64,000 nucleotides of DNA, from the NCBI GenBank assembly GCA_900541575.1, contig UQKO01000007.1:15025-79024 (forward strand), in the 5' to 3' direction. The DNA is from an uncultured Prevotella sp. (lineage in GTDB: Bacteria; Bacteroidota; Bacteroidia; Bacteroidales; Bacteroidaceae). The notes beneath the pieces were generated by a model. That model did not search any database and was not told the DNA's origin. It was given only the letters and a program-made list of their open reading frames with translations. Shown here piece after piece: positions 53,716 through 61,998 of this stretch (the stretch's first letter is position 1; each line of letters opens with the position of its first letter). Made by a program: the position numbers and the translations under genes.

Positions 53716-53843
53716 TCCCATCAAAGGAATTTTATTTCCCCATCGAAACGTTATTGTTTTCCCACCAAAGCGTAATTTCTCTTCAATGAAAGAATCTAAT
53801 TTACCCCAATAAGAAACTATACATTTTCCCCAAGCAGGAATTC
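53716..53843. repeat. Degenerate 22-bp tandem repeat upstream of the MATE gene
   Basis: Six units start at 53716, 53738, 53760, 53782, 53804 and 53826. The first three are clear (TCCCATCAAAGG..., CCCCATCGAAACG..., TCCCACCAAAGCG...), the last three are decayed. It is distinct in sequence from the 22-bp array at 35432. It stops about 40 bases before the MATE promoter. Confidence 0.6.
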
Positions 53844-53884
53844 TGGAACAGTGTGAAAGAAAGGGAGAAAGCAGGGGTGGGAAA

Positions 53885-53915
53885 TTGTTGCTTAAAGAGA
53901 TAATTTGTAATTTTG
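53885..53915 (+). promoter_or_regulatory. Promoter of the MATE gene, at the start codon
   Basis: TTG at 53888-53890 (or 53885) and TAATTTTG at 53908-53915, 17 bases apart. The ATG at 53920 falls where transcription should start, so the mRNA may be leaderless. Confidence 0.6.
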
Positions 53916-53919
53916 CAGC

Positions 53920-55299
53920 ATGGAACAAAAGCAACAAACTGCAAACAACCAATTCAGCGTACTTGCCGAACGCCCTGTTGGCAAGTTACTCATGCAATAT
54001 GCCATCCCCGCCATCGTGGCCATGGCAGCATCGTCGGTCTACAACATCATCGACGGCATTTTTATTGGTCAAGGTGTAGGCCCAGCCGCTATTATGGGAC
54101 TTGCGCTAACCAACCCTCTCATGTCGCTCACTGCTGCCTTTGGTGCGATGGTAGGTGTAGGTGCTGCTACGCTGATGAGCGTAAAGCTCGGCCAAAAAGA
54201 CTATGGCACAGCACAGAAGATTCTAGGCAACGTAGTGATTATGAACCTCACGATGGGTATACTTTTGGGCGTAGTGTTACTCTGCTTCATCAATCCCATT
54301 CTGCGATTCTTCGGAGCAAGCGATGTGACATTACCCTATGCACGAAGCTTTATGGAAATTATCCTTGCAGGCAACGTGGTGACACACATGTACCTTGGCC
54401 TCAACGCTATGCTACGTTCCACCAATCGTCCGCAGAAAGCCATGTACGCCACCTTCGGCACGGTGATACTCAATTGTATTTTTGCCCCGATATTCATCTT
54501 TCTCCTAGGATGGGGCATACGCGGTGCCGCACTAGCCACTATTCTCGCACAATTCATGATGTTAATGTGGCAACTTCGCTTGTTTAAGAACAAGGCCGAC
54601 TTGATTCACCTCTCTCGCGAGTATATCAAATTAGACATGCACATCGTGCGCGAGTCGTTGCTCGTAGGCTTGCCACAATTTCTAATCAACCTCTGTGCGT
54701 GCCTCGTAGCGGCCATGATGACACGTAGCCTCACTACGTATGGAGGTGACGTAGCAGTGGGTGCATTTGGCATTTGCAACCGATTAGTGTTATTCATCGT
54801 CATGGTAGTAATTGGTCTCAATCAAGGCATGCAGCCCATTGCGGGCTACAACTTTGGTGCCCGCCACTACGACCGTGTGCTAGCTGTGCTGCGTCGCGCC
54901 CTCGTGGTGGGTACGTGCATCACGCTCATTGGATTCGCCATCGGTGTGTTTTTCCCCACCCCATTCGTCACCTTATTTGCAAAGGATTCGCCCGAACTCA
55001 TCCACATGTCAGCTCACGCACTGAGTTGCATGGTAATGATGTTCCCCATCGTGGGCATCCAGATAGTATCTACTGCTTTTTTCCAAAGCATTGGTTATGC
55101 TCCAAAGAGTATCTTTCTGTCACTCACGCGCCAACTCATCTTCCTACTCCCAGCTATTTTCATTTTGCCTCATTTCTTTGCCAATCCTCTAGAAGGTCTT
55201 TGGCATGCTGCCCCCACAGCCGACGGACTAGCCTCCATACTTGCCATCATACTGCTAGTGAAGCAAATTCGGAAGTTTAAGAAGATGCAAGGAGCCTAA
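53920..55299 (+). CDS. MATE family efflux transporter
   Basis: Cation-coupled drug or metabolite exporter of the inner membrane (MepA/DinF-like branch). The 459-residue protein has 12 hydrophobic helices in two related halves; LAERPVGKLLMQYAIPAIVAMAASSVYNIIDGIFIGQGVG (16-55) is the signature start, and NQGMQPIAGYNFGARHYDRV near 305-325 is the second-half motif. The start at 53920 is the only good one: no other ATG comes before the conserved core. The promoter -7 box ends four bases before it. Confidence 0.92.
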   Translation: MEQKQQTANNQFSVLAERPVGKLLMQYAIPAIVAMAASSVYNIIDGIFIGQGVGPAAIMGLALTNPLMSLTAAFGAMVGVGAATLMSVKLGQKDYGTAQKILGNVVIMNLTMGILLGVVLLCFINPILRFFGASDVTLPYARSFMEIILAGNVVTHMYLGLNAMLRSTNRPQKAMYATFGTVILNCIFAPIFIFLLGWGIRGAALATILAQFMMLMWQLRLFKNKADLIHLSREYIKLDMHIVRESLLVGLPQFLINLCACLVAAMMTRSLTTYGGDVAVGAFGICNRLVLFIVMVVIGLNQGMQPIAGYNFGARHYDRVLAVLRRALVVGTCITLIGFAIGVFFPTPFVTLFAKDSPELIHMSAHALSCMVMMFPIVGIQIVSTAFFQSIGYAPKSIFLSLTRQLIFLLPAIFILPHFFANPLEGLWHAAPTADGLASILAIILLVKQIRKFKKMQGA

Positions 55300-55355
55300 A
55301 CGACACCTATATAATAACTAATCAACCGGCATCTTGCCATAACACATCGCATACT

Positions 55356-55991
55356 TTGAAAAAGACTGAACCTTTCATCATCAACATTGGTCGCTCGCTC
55401 GGTAGCGGCGGCCGAGCCATAGGGCATATTCTAGCCAAGGAGTTCGACATTGCTTACTACGACCGTGAGATTCTGAACCTCGCTGCCAAAGAGAGCGGTT
55501 TCTGCCCAGAAGTATTCGAACGAAGCGACGAAAAAAATCGTTTTCTCCGCACGTTGGGCAATATCATTCCCTTTTTCGGAGGTGGCTCAACGTACTACAA
55601 CAATGAGCTTTCCAACGAGAACTTATTCCGTCTCCAAAGCGAAGCCATACGCAAAGCAGCAGCCGATCATTCGTGCATTTTCATAGGCCGCTGTGCCGAC
55701 TACGTGTTGCGCGACTTTCCACGCTGCGTCAACGTGTTTATCACTGCCGATATGGCCGACCGCATCTCCTCTGTGGTGAAACGCAATGGTTGCACCGAGA
55801 ACGAGGCTCGCTCCATCATTGAACGAGGTGACAAGGAACGCGCAGATTTCTACAATTTCTACTCTTCTGGCACATGGGGCGCTGCCTCTACATATCATCT
55901 CTGTATCAATTCCTCTGTACTAGGCATTGACCGGACAGCGGAGTATATCAAGCAGTTTATCATCGACAAGCTGGGGTTTAAAGAGGAATAA
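55356..55991 (+). CDS. Cytidylate kinase-like family protein (TTG start)
   Basis: P-loop kinase-like protein of the AAA_26/cytidylate kinase-like family, common in gut bacteria, with no proven substrate. The 211-residue frame begins at a TTG (55356); no ATG lies upstream in frame, and the family begins just here (EPFIINIGRSLGSGGRAIGHILAKEF, the degenerate P-loop GRSLGSGG). FYDREILNLAA, IGRCADYVLRDFP and KRNGCTENEARSII are family landmarks. It starts 56 bases after the MATE gene and may share its transcript. Confidence 0.82.
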   Translation: MKKTEPFIINIGRSLGSGGRAIGHILAKEFDIAYYDREILNLAAKESGFCPEVFERSDEKNRFLRTLGNIIPFFGGGSTYYNNELSNENLFRLQSEAIRKAAADHSCIFIGRCADYVLRDFPRCVNVFITADMADRISSVVKRNGCTENEARSIIERGDKERADFYNFYSSGTWGAASTYHLCINSSVLGIDRTAEYIKQFIIDKLGFKEE

Positions 55992-56044
55992 CACTTAGCG
56001 AGTCTAAAGGTGATTCACATTTTCTCAATCAAACAGACATATTC

Positions 56045-56692
56045 ATGCAACGCATCATTCCTATCGCACTCTGCTTGCTTTTGCTCTTTCCCTTTGGGCT
56101 ACATGCCCAGCAAGCACAGGTGATGAAGCGCAGCCAGTCACCACTGCTTTTTCCAAAGTTTCAGACGGCCAAAGTGCGCCAAAGTTTCGGACGTCACGTA
56201 GAGGCACAAGCCAATATTTTTCTCAAAGATGGGTCGCTTGTATATCTTGATGGCGACAAGGTGAAACGTGCCTATACAAAAGGCATCATCGGCGTAGACT
56301 TCGGCGATACTGCCCGCTTCATGAAGGTAGATTCTGTCATGGCACGCGTAGTGGCACAAAAAGGCTACAACTACTTGCTACGCAAGACCACCGTGGATAT
56401 GGCGCTCTACAAAGAGGAAACCTATGGCGGACGCAACATGGATTTCTTCGACTTTGAAGATGCTGGTATCTTCCTTAATCTCGACACGCAGAAACGCGAC
56501 GATGAGCAAGGCATTCCACTAAAAGATACTTACTACTTTAACATCCAGGGCGAAGTAATCCCAGCCAATGAATCGGCTTTCAAACACTTCGTGCGTCCCG
56601 ACCGCCAAGCCGACTTCAAAAAACTCAAGGAAAATCGCTTTTGGAGTTGGAAAGATGAGAAATCACTCAAGGAGTTACTAGATTATTTGTAG
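56045..56692 (+). CDS. Unknown secreted protein
   Basis: A 215-residue protein with a Sec signal (MQRIIPIALCLLLLFPFGLHA) and no lipobox. The mature part reads as mixed alpha/beta with FLKDGSLVYLDGDKVKRAYTKGIIGVDFGD and YNYLLRKTTVDMALYKEETYGGR; I do not recognise the family. The C-terminal 40 residues are helical and charged. It is 53 bases after the kinase-like gene and 129 before menA. Bacteroidales carry similar proteins of unknown role. Confidence 0.65.
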   Translation: MQRIIPIALCLLLLFPFGLHAQQAQVMKRSQSPLLFPKFQTAKVRQSFGRHVEAQANIFLKDGSLVYLDGDKVKRAYTKGIIGVDFGDTARFMKVDSVMARVVAQKGYNYLLRKTTVDMALYKEETYGGRNMDFFDFEDAGIFLNLDTQKRDDEQGIPLKDTYYFNIQGEVIPANESAFKHFVRPDRQADFKKLKENRFWSWKDEKSLKELLDYL

Positions 56693-56821
56693 CAGGACAA
56701 TCCATCCGATTCAACAAACAAGAAGCCCTTCAAATCTCACCCTTGCCAACGCGAAGATGCGTCTGCGCCATAACAAAGAAAAGTTCCACACAATATTAAG
56801 TTCTCCACTATCCCCCACACA

Positions 56822-57679
56822 ATGAACCACTGGATTCTCGCCGCTCGTCCTAAGACACTTGCGGCTGCGCTCATACCCGTAACCACTGCCACAGCCTTGG
56901 CCTTTGCCGAAGGACATGGACAATGGATACCCGCACTACTATGCTGCCTTTTCGCAGCCCTAATGCAAGTGGCAGCCAATTTTATCAACGATCTATTCGA
57001 CTTCACGCGTGGAAGTGATCGCGATGATCGTCTCGGACCTGAACGAGCCTGTGCACAAGGATGGATTACTCCACGCGCCATGAAGCGCGGCATAGCGGTG
57101 GTGCTTATTCTTGCTTGTGCGGCAGGATGCAGCTTGCTACCATTCGGCGGATGGCCACTAGTAGGAATCGGAACTGCTTGCGTGGTATTTGCTTTTCTCT
57201 ACACCACACTTCTCTCTTACATGGGTTGTGGCGACCTTTTGGTGTGGATATTCTTCGGTTTTGTTCCCGTATGTGGCACTTACTTTGTGCAAGCAGAAGA
57301 CATCACACCTTCCGTATGGTGGCTTGCAGCAGCTACGGGACTCGTGACAGACACGCTCCTCGTACTAAATAATTATCGCGACAGAGAGCAAGATTCCCTA
57401 AGTGGCAAACGCACCCTTATCGTGGCTCTTGGCGAACGCTTTGGCTCACACTTCTATTGGTGGCAAGGGGTGCTAGCTTGTCTCTGCACCTCCATGCTTT
57501 TCTTCTATTCCCACCCATGGGCTGCCCTTCTCCCTTGGTTCTACCTTATGCCCCACTACCTTACGTGGCGCAATATGGTACGCATTCATCGCGGAAGAGG
57601 GCTCAACCGCATTCTCGGTCTTACTTCGCGAAATATGCTCATCTTCGCCCTACTCTTTATCTTGGGATGCTTGATTTGA
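56822..57679 (+). CDS. menA: 1,4-dihydroxy-2-naphthoate polyprenyltransferase
   Basis: Attaches the isoprenoid tail in menaquinone synthesis (inner membrane). The 285-residue UbiA-family protein opens with the MenA start WILAARPKTLAAALIPV (4-20), has the first Asp motif NFINDLFDFTRGSDRDDRLGP (53-73) and the second NNYRDREQDSLSGKRTL near 183-199. About eight membrane helices. No other men genes are adjacent. It fits an anaerobe that uses menaquinone for fumarate respiration, in line with the succinate-propionate enzymes at 21-23 kb. Confidence 0.95.
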   Translation: MNHWILAARPKTLAAALIPVTTATALAFAEGHGQWIPALLCCLFAALMQVAANFINDLFDFTRGSDRDDRLGPERACAQGWITPRAMKRGIAVVLILACAAGCSLLPFGGWPLVGIGTACVVFAFLYTTLLSYMGCGDLLVWIFFGFVPVCGTYFVQAEDITPSVWWLAAATGLVTDTLLVLNNYRDREQDSLSGKRTLIVALGERFGSHFYWWQGVLACLCTSMLFFYSHPWAALLPWFYLMPHYLTWRNMVRIHRGRGLNRILGLTSRNMLIFALLFILGCLI

Positions 57680-57694
57680 TAAGAGACACACTAT

Positions 57695-57712
57695 AGGGTA
57701 GTTCTATAATTA
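57695..57712 (+). repeat. Degenerate GTGGTTCTATAAATTC repeat, copy 5
   Basis: TAGGGTAGTTCTATAATTAG, recognisable but with several changes. Confidence 0.35.
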
Positions 57713-57803
57713 GAAAGCAGCGTCATACACCTCGCCCACTCTTCTTTTTTCTCTCCGCATAACATCAAGGCATCTCGCACCGTTACAGGAATGGCTGAAA
57801 ATC

Positions 57804-57833
57804 TTGCCAATCCCTAATAAATGCTTACTTTTG
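57804..57833 (+). promoter_or_regulatory. Promoter of prmA
   Basis: TTG at 57804-57806 and TACTTTTG at 57826-57833, 19 bases apart; the ATG is 23 bases further. Confidence 0.6.
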
Positions 57834-57855
57834 CACCACAAGAATATTTCCAAGC

Positions 57856-58773
57856 ATGCAATACTTAGAGTTTACTTTCACCACACGTCCTACCACAGAA
57901 GCCGTGCAGGATGTTCTATCCGCCGTGTTGGCCGAAATAGGCTTCGATAGCTTCGTACACACCGATGAACTCGACCGCCCCGCAGTGGCTCACTCGGCCA
58001 ATCCCGAACAACCCGCCTTTGAAGACGCTAAGGCGGAAGACCACTTCCAATGCTATATCCAAAAGACACTGTTCAGCCAGACAGCACTCGATGAAGCACT
58101 AGCCAACTTTCCTCTGCCCGACGTAGAGATTACTTACACTCAGGCAGAGGCTGAGGATAAAGACTGGAACGAAGAATGGGAGAAAAACTATTTCAAGCCT
58201 CTCGTAGTAGGCGGCCGTTGCGTCATAGCTAGTACATTCCATACCGACGTGCCCGAGGCTGAATATCGCATTACCATCAATCCGCAAATGTCATTTGGTA
58301 CAGGCCATCATGCCACCACTTCGCAGATGATTAGCCGTCTGCTCGACGACGACATCCGTGGACTCGAAGTGCTCGACATGGGCTGCGGCACGAGCATTCT
58401 AGCCATTCTAGCCCGCATGCGCGGCGCTCACCACTGTCTAGGTATTGATGTGGACGAATGGTGTGTAAAAAACTCTCGCGAGAACATTCGCCTAAATCAT
58501 CTTGATGGCATCGATGTGGAGCTAGGCAATGCTTCCTCCCTTGAAGGCCGCGGCCCGTTCGACCTCATCATCGCCAATATCAACCTAGGCATTCTTCTGG
58601 CCGATCTCAAACACTACGTTCCTTGCATGAAGGCGGGAGGCTACATCTACATGAGCGGATTCTACGATACTGACATTCCCCAACTCCTTGCCGAAGCAGA
58701 GCGCCAAGGCCTCACCCTCACCGATCAACGCGTGCTGGATGGATGGGCATGCCTCAAACTTCAAAAGAAGTAA
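57856..58773 (+). CDS. prmA: Ribosomal protein L11 methyltransferase
   Basis: Trimethylates ribosomal protein L11. The 305-residue protein has the N-terminal substrate-recognition domain (1-100), a linker with WNEEWEKNYFKPLVVG (about 97-112) and the class I methyltransferase core: MSFGTGHHATT, VLDMGCGTSILAILARMRGA (SAM-binding motif I, about 173-192) and LIIANINLGIL (the NxxPY-like NINLG). It has its own promoter and is followed by gpmI. Confidence 0.93.
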   Translation: MQYLEFTFTTRPTTEAVQDVLSAVLAEIGFDSFVHTDELDRPAVAHSANPEQPAFEDAKAEDHFQCYIQKTLFSQTALDEALANFPLPDVEITYTQAEAEDKDWNEEWEKNYFKPLVVGGRCVIASTFHTDVPEAEYRITINPQMSFGTGHHATTSQMISRLLDDDIRGLEVLDMGCGTSILAILARMRGAHHCLGIDVDEWCVKNSRENIRLNHLDGIDVELGNASSLEGRGPFDLIIANINLGILLADLKHYVPCMKAGGYIYMSGFYDTDIPQLLAEAERQGLTLTDQRVLDGWACLKLQKK

Positions 58774-58805
58774 CCCTTAGAGTAGCGCCACAAGAAAGAA
58801 ATGCC

Positions 58806-58813
58806 TAACTTTG
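58806..58813 (+). promoter_or_regulatory. -7 box of gpmI
   Basis: TAACTTTG, 58 bases before the ATG. No TTG at -33. Confidence 0.5.
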
Positions 58814-58871
58814 CACACGAGTTATAGCACACCGAAAATAAACACAACAACATATCAACATACAACGTAAA

Positions 58872-60410
58872 ATGACTAAAAAGAAAGCTCTTCTTATGAT
58901 TCTCGATGGTTGGGGCATTGGTAAGCACAACCATGGTGACGTAATCTTTGAGACACCGACTCCTTTTATGGATCATCTCAATGCAACCTACCCTCACTCA
59001 CAGCTCCTCGCATGCGGTGAAAACGTAGGTTTGCCCGATGGTCAAATGGGCAACTCAGAAGTGGGCCACCTCAACATCGGTGCTGGCCGCATCGTATATC
59101 AAGATCTCGTGAAGATTAACCGCGCATGCGCCGACGGCTCAATCCTCAAGAATCCCGAAGTAGTTTCAGCCTACGAATATGCCAAGAAGACAGGCAAGGG
59201 TCTCCACCTCATGGGTCTCACCTCAACAGGCGGTGTACACTCTTCTCTTCAGCACCTTTTCAAACTCGTAGAAATTGCTAAGGAATATGGCGTAGCAGAA
59301 AACACCTTTGTTCACTGCTTCATGGATGGCCGCGACACCGATCCCAAGAGCGGTAAGGGCTTTATCCACGACCTTCAAGGCGTATGTTCCGAAAATGGTG
59401 CCCACATCGCTAGCATTATTGGTCGTTTCTATGCCATGGATCGTGACAAACGATGGAATCGCGTCAAAGTGGCTTACGACCTCCTCGTAGAAGGCAAGGG
59501 TCGAAAAGTGACCGATATGGAGCAAGGCGTGCAGAGCTGCTACGACACCGACTCTGAGGAACACAAAAACACCGACGAGTTTATGGAGCCCTTGGTAAAT
59601 GCGAACGTAGACGGACGTATTAAAGAAGGCGATGTAGTCATCTTCTTCAACTATCGCAACGACCGCGCCAAGGAACTCACCGTAGTGCTCACCCAGCAGG
59701 ATATGCCCGAAGAAGGAATGCACACCATTCCTGGCCTACAGTACTACTGCATGACCCCCTACGATGCTTCGTTCAAGGGCGTACACATTCTCTTCCCCAA
59801 GGAAAACGTGCAAAACACACTCGGCGAATACATCTCAAACCAGGGGCTCAAGCAGCTTCACACTGCAGAGACAGAGAAGTATGCCCACGTGACATTCTTC
59901 TTCAATGGTGGTCGCGAAACACCTTACGAAGGAGAAGACCGCATCCTCGTAGCCTCACCCAAGGTAGCTACTTACGACCTCAAGCCCGAGATGTCGGCCT
60001 TTGAAGTAAAGGACAAACTCTGCGCTGCCATTAAGGAGAATAAGTACGACTTCATCGTAGTCAACTTCGCCAATGGCGACATGGTAGGCCACACTGGCAT
60101 CTACGAAGCTATCGAAAAAGCTGTCAAAGCCGTAGATGCTTGCGTGAAAGACGTAGTGACCGCTGCCAACGAGACTGGCTACGAGACCATCATCATCGCC
60201 GACCACGGCAATGCCGACAATGCAGAGAATGCAGATGGCACTCCCAACACTGCCCACTCGCTCAACCCCGTGCCCTTTATCTACGTGACGGAGAATAAGC
60301 ACGCCAAGGTAAAGGATGGTGTCCTTGCCGACGTAGCACCTTCTATCCTTCACATCATGGGACTCGAGCAGCCCGATGAGATGACGGGTCACGACCTTAT
60401 CGAAGACTAA
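58872..60410 (+). CDS. gpmI: Cofactor-independent phosphoglycerate mutase
   Basis: Interconverts 3- and 2-phosphoglycerate in glycolysis using two Mn2+ ions. The 512-residue protein is full length. Metal ligand Asp12 is in MILDGWG, the nucleophile Ser62 in GQMGNSEVGHLNIGAG, and the other metal ligands in FFNYRNDRAKE, VVNFANGDMVGHTG and IIADHGNADN. GRDTDPKSGKGF is the phosphotransferase lid part. Translation signals are not strong, and codon use looks biased to frequent codons, as for a highly expressed gene. Confidence 0.97.
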   Translation: MTKKKALLMILDGWGIGKHNHGDVIFETPTPFMDHLNATYPHSQLLACGENVGLPDGQMGNSEVGHLNIGAGRIVYQDLVKINRACADGSILKNPEVVSAYEYAKKTGKGLHLMGLTSTGGVHSSLQHLFKLVEIAKEYGVAENTFVHCFMDGRDTDPKSGKGFIHDLQGVCSENGAHIASIIGRFYAMDRDKRWNRVKVAYDLLVEGKGRKVTDMEQGVQSCYDTDSEEHKNTDEFMEPLVNANVDGRIKEGDVVIFFNYRNDRAKELTVVLTQQDMPEEGMHTIPGLQYYCMTPYDASFKGVHILFPKENVQNTLGEYISNQGLKQLHTAETEKYAHVTFFFNGGRETPYEGEDRILVASPKVATYDLKPEMSAFEVKDKLCAAIKENKYDFIVVNFANGDMVGHTGIYEAIEKAVKAVDACVKDVVTAANETGYETIIIADHGNADNAENADGTPNTAHSLNPVPFIYVTENKHAKVKDGVLADVAPSILHIMGLEQPDEMTGHDLIED

Positions 60411-60459
60411 CGTCTTCTTCCTCAGAGTGAAGAGCACACTCTTCTCTCGCCACATTCTC

Positions 60460-60500
60460 AGCTGGAGCAGAAAGCATGCGCATTGCTTTCCGCTCCAGCT
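60460..60500 (+). terminator. Terminator candidate of gpmI
   Basis: AGCTGGAGC (60460-60468) pairs with GCTCCAGCT (60492-60500), and AAAGC pairs with GCTTT inside it. The tail is TTCTC, not a pure T-run. Confidence 0.7.
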
Positions 60501-60580
60501 TTCTCGTAAGAGAGATGCCCTTCGGCAAAGAGCACAATTCTATCCCAACATGCGAAGAGCGTCATCTCACCTAACAGTTT

Positions 60581-60620
60581 TTTATCCCATAGAAGAGCGA
60601 ATTATCTTTTATGGGATAAA
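60581..60620. promoter_or_regulatory. 11-bp inverted repeat upstream of the AraC gene
   Basis: TTTATCCCATA (60581-60591) and TATGGGATAAA (60610-60620) are perfect inverse copies. It is 50 bases before the -7 box (60670-60677) and 110 before the start. It may be an operator for the regulator or a second terminator for gpmI. Confidence 0.5.
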
Positions 60621-60669
60621 TTCTTTCTGATTGTCGATGGATAAAACTCGAAAGAACAACAATATTTTT

Positions 60670-60677
60670 TAACTTTG
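60670..60677 (+). promoter_or_regulatory. -7 box of the membrane AraC regulator
   Basis: TAACTTTG, 52 bases before the ATG at 60730. Confidence 0.5.
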
Positions 60678-60729
60678 CATTCAGAAGGCCACACGCAACG
60701 TGCCTTGACACTTACAACCTGCAACCAAC

Positions 60730-61827
60730 ATGACACCTGATATCTCGCCCAACTGGGTATTCTTTGCCTACGGCATGGGACTAATGTACTACACGCTCAT
60801 GGCATGGCTTTTCTGGTTTCGCTCCAAGGGACGCGCCAAACACATGATAGCCATTCTCATGGCCATTACCGCGCTGCAATACATCAAGGACTTATTCTTC
60901 ATAGACCTATGCTACACTTCTCCCTCGTGCTTTATTTCCAACTTCCTCACGGCATCCGACTTTGTAGCAGTGCCCTTCTACGGCTACATTCTGATTGAAC
61001 TATGTCGACCAGGCAGCCTTAAACTCCGCCACATCGTGCTATCGTTGTGTCCTTTCATACTGCTCCCCATACTATATGCAGCCACACATCTCCATTGGAT
61101 CTTCACCATCTTGATAGCCTTGTCTACTCTTTACGGCATTGCTTGCGCAGGATGGATGGTACGTGAACTGCCGCGTTACCATCGCCGGCTCAAGGACGAA
61201 TATTCTTACGACGACAACATCAACCTTCACTGGCTACGCGGAGTCACCACCTTATTCTTCACCATTCTGCTTTTCTGGGTGTGGTCGTGTTTTGCGCCTT
61301 CCATGTTTAGCACCATCGCCTACATGTTTGCCTCGCTCGCCGGATGGATGGTTGTGTGCTATTTCATCTATCGACAGGAAATTGTGATTAACGAAGTGCG
61401 CGACACCACTGCCTTACGCAATGCATCCAGCTACAATACCATCGCAGCAGACACCCCTCACGATGAGGAAAATTCATCGATCAGCGCCGAAAGTGCCGCC
61501 ACACTGAAAGCATCGCTTACCAGACTCTTTGAAGAGGAGCACCTCTATCTAGAGCCCAAACTGCGCCTTGCCGACCTTGCGCTACAACTAGGCACTAATC
61601 GCACCTATCTGAGCCAATATTTCAATCAATGTCTGTCCGTCACATTTTATGAGTTTGTCAACAACTATCGTCTAGCGCATGCCGAACGTCTGCTTCGCAC
61701 AACCGACTACACGCTCGAAGTTGTAGCTCACACATCGGGCTTCAACTCACTTTCTACCTTCAGGCGGGCTTTCATGGCCAAATATACATGCAGCCCACAG
61801 GCTTACCGCGCACAAACCACACCTTAA
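60730..61827 (+). CDS. Membrane-anchored AraC-type regulator
   Basis: A 365-residue protein with about seven N-terminal hydrophobic helices (residues 8-220) and a C-terminal AraC helix-turn-helix (about 265-362: LRLADLALQLGTNRTYLSQYFNQCL and YTLEVVAHTSGFNSLSTFRRAF). Such membrane-tethered AraC proteins are frequent in Bacteroidales (Prevotella, Bacteroides) and are thought to sense envelope signals or membrane-soluble ligands; the inducer is unknown. The gene downstream at 61999, a surface lipoprotein, is in the same direction and a possible target. Confidence 0.85.
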   Translation: MTPDISPNWVFFAYGMGLMYYTLMAWLFWFRSKGRAKHMIAILMAITALQYIKDLFFIDLCYTSPSCFISNFLTASDFVAVPFYGYILIELCRPGSLKLRHIVLSLCPFILLPILYAATHLHWIFTILIALSTLYGIACAGWMVRELPRYHRRLKDEYSYDDNINLHWLRGVTTLFFTILLFWVWSCFAPSMFSTIAYMFASLAGWMVVCYFIYRQEIVINEVRDTTALRNASSYNTIAADTPHDEENSSISAESAATLKASLTRLFEEEHLYLEPKLRLADLALQLGTNRTYLSQYFNQCLSVTFYEFVNNYRLAHAERLLRTTDYTLEVVAHTSGFNSLSTFRRAFMAKYTCSPQAYRAQTTP

Positions 61828-61998
61828 ATCGCGTCAAACGATAAAATTGTACAACTGACAGGGTATATTGTACGATTGACACCCCCTTTTTACGTTCTGA
61901 AATGCGTAAGAGAAAAGGTTTGCTTTACTTTGCAAGCATAAATGCGACGAAGCATTTTGCTCCTATTAACAACAACCCCTAAGCAAACCTTTACGCAC

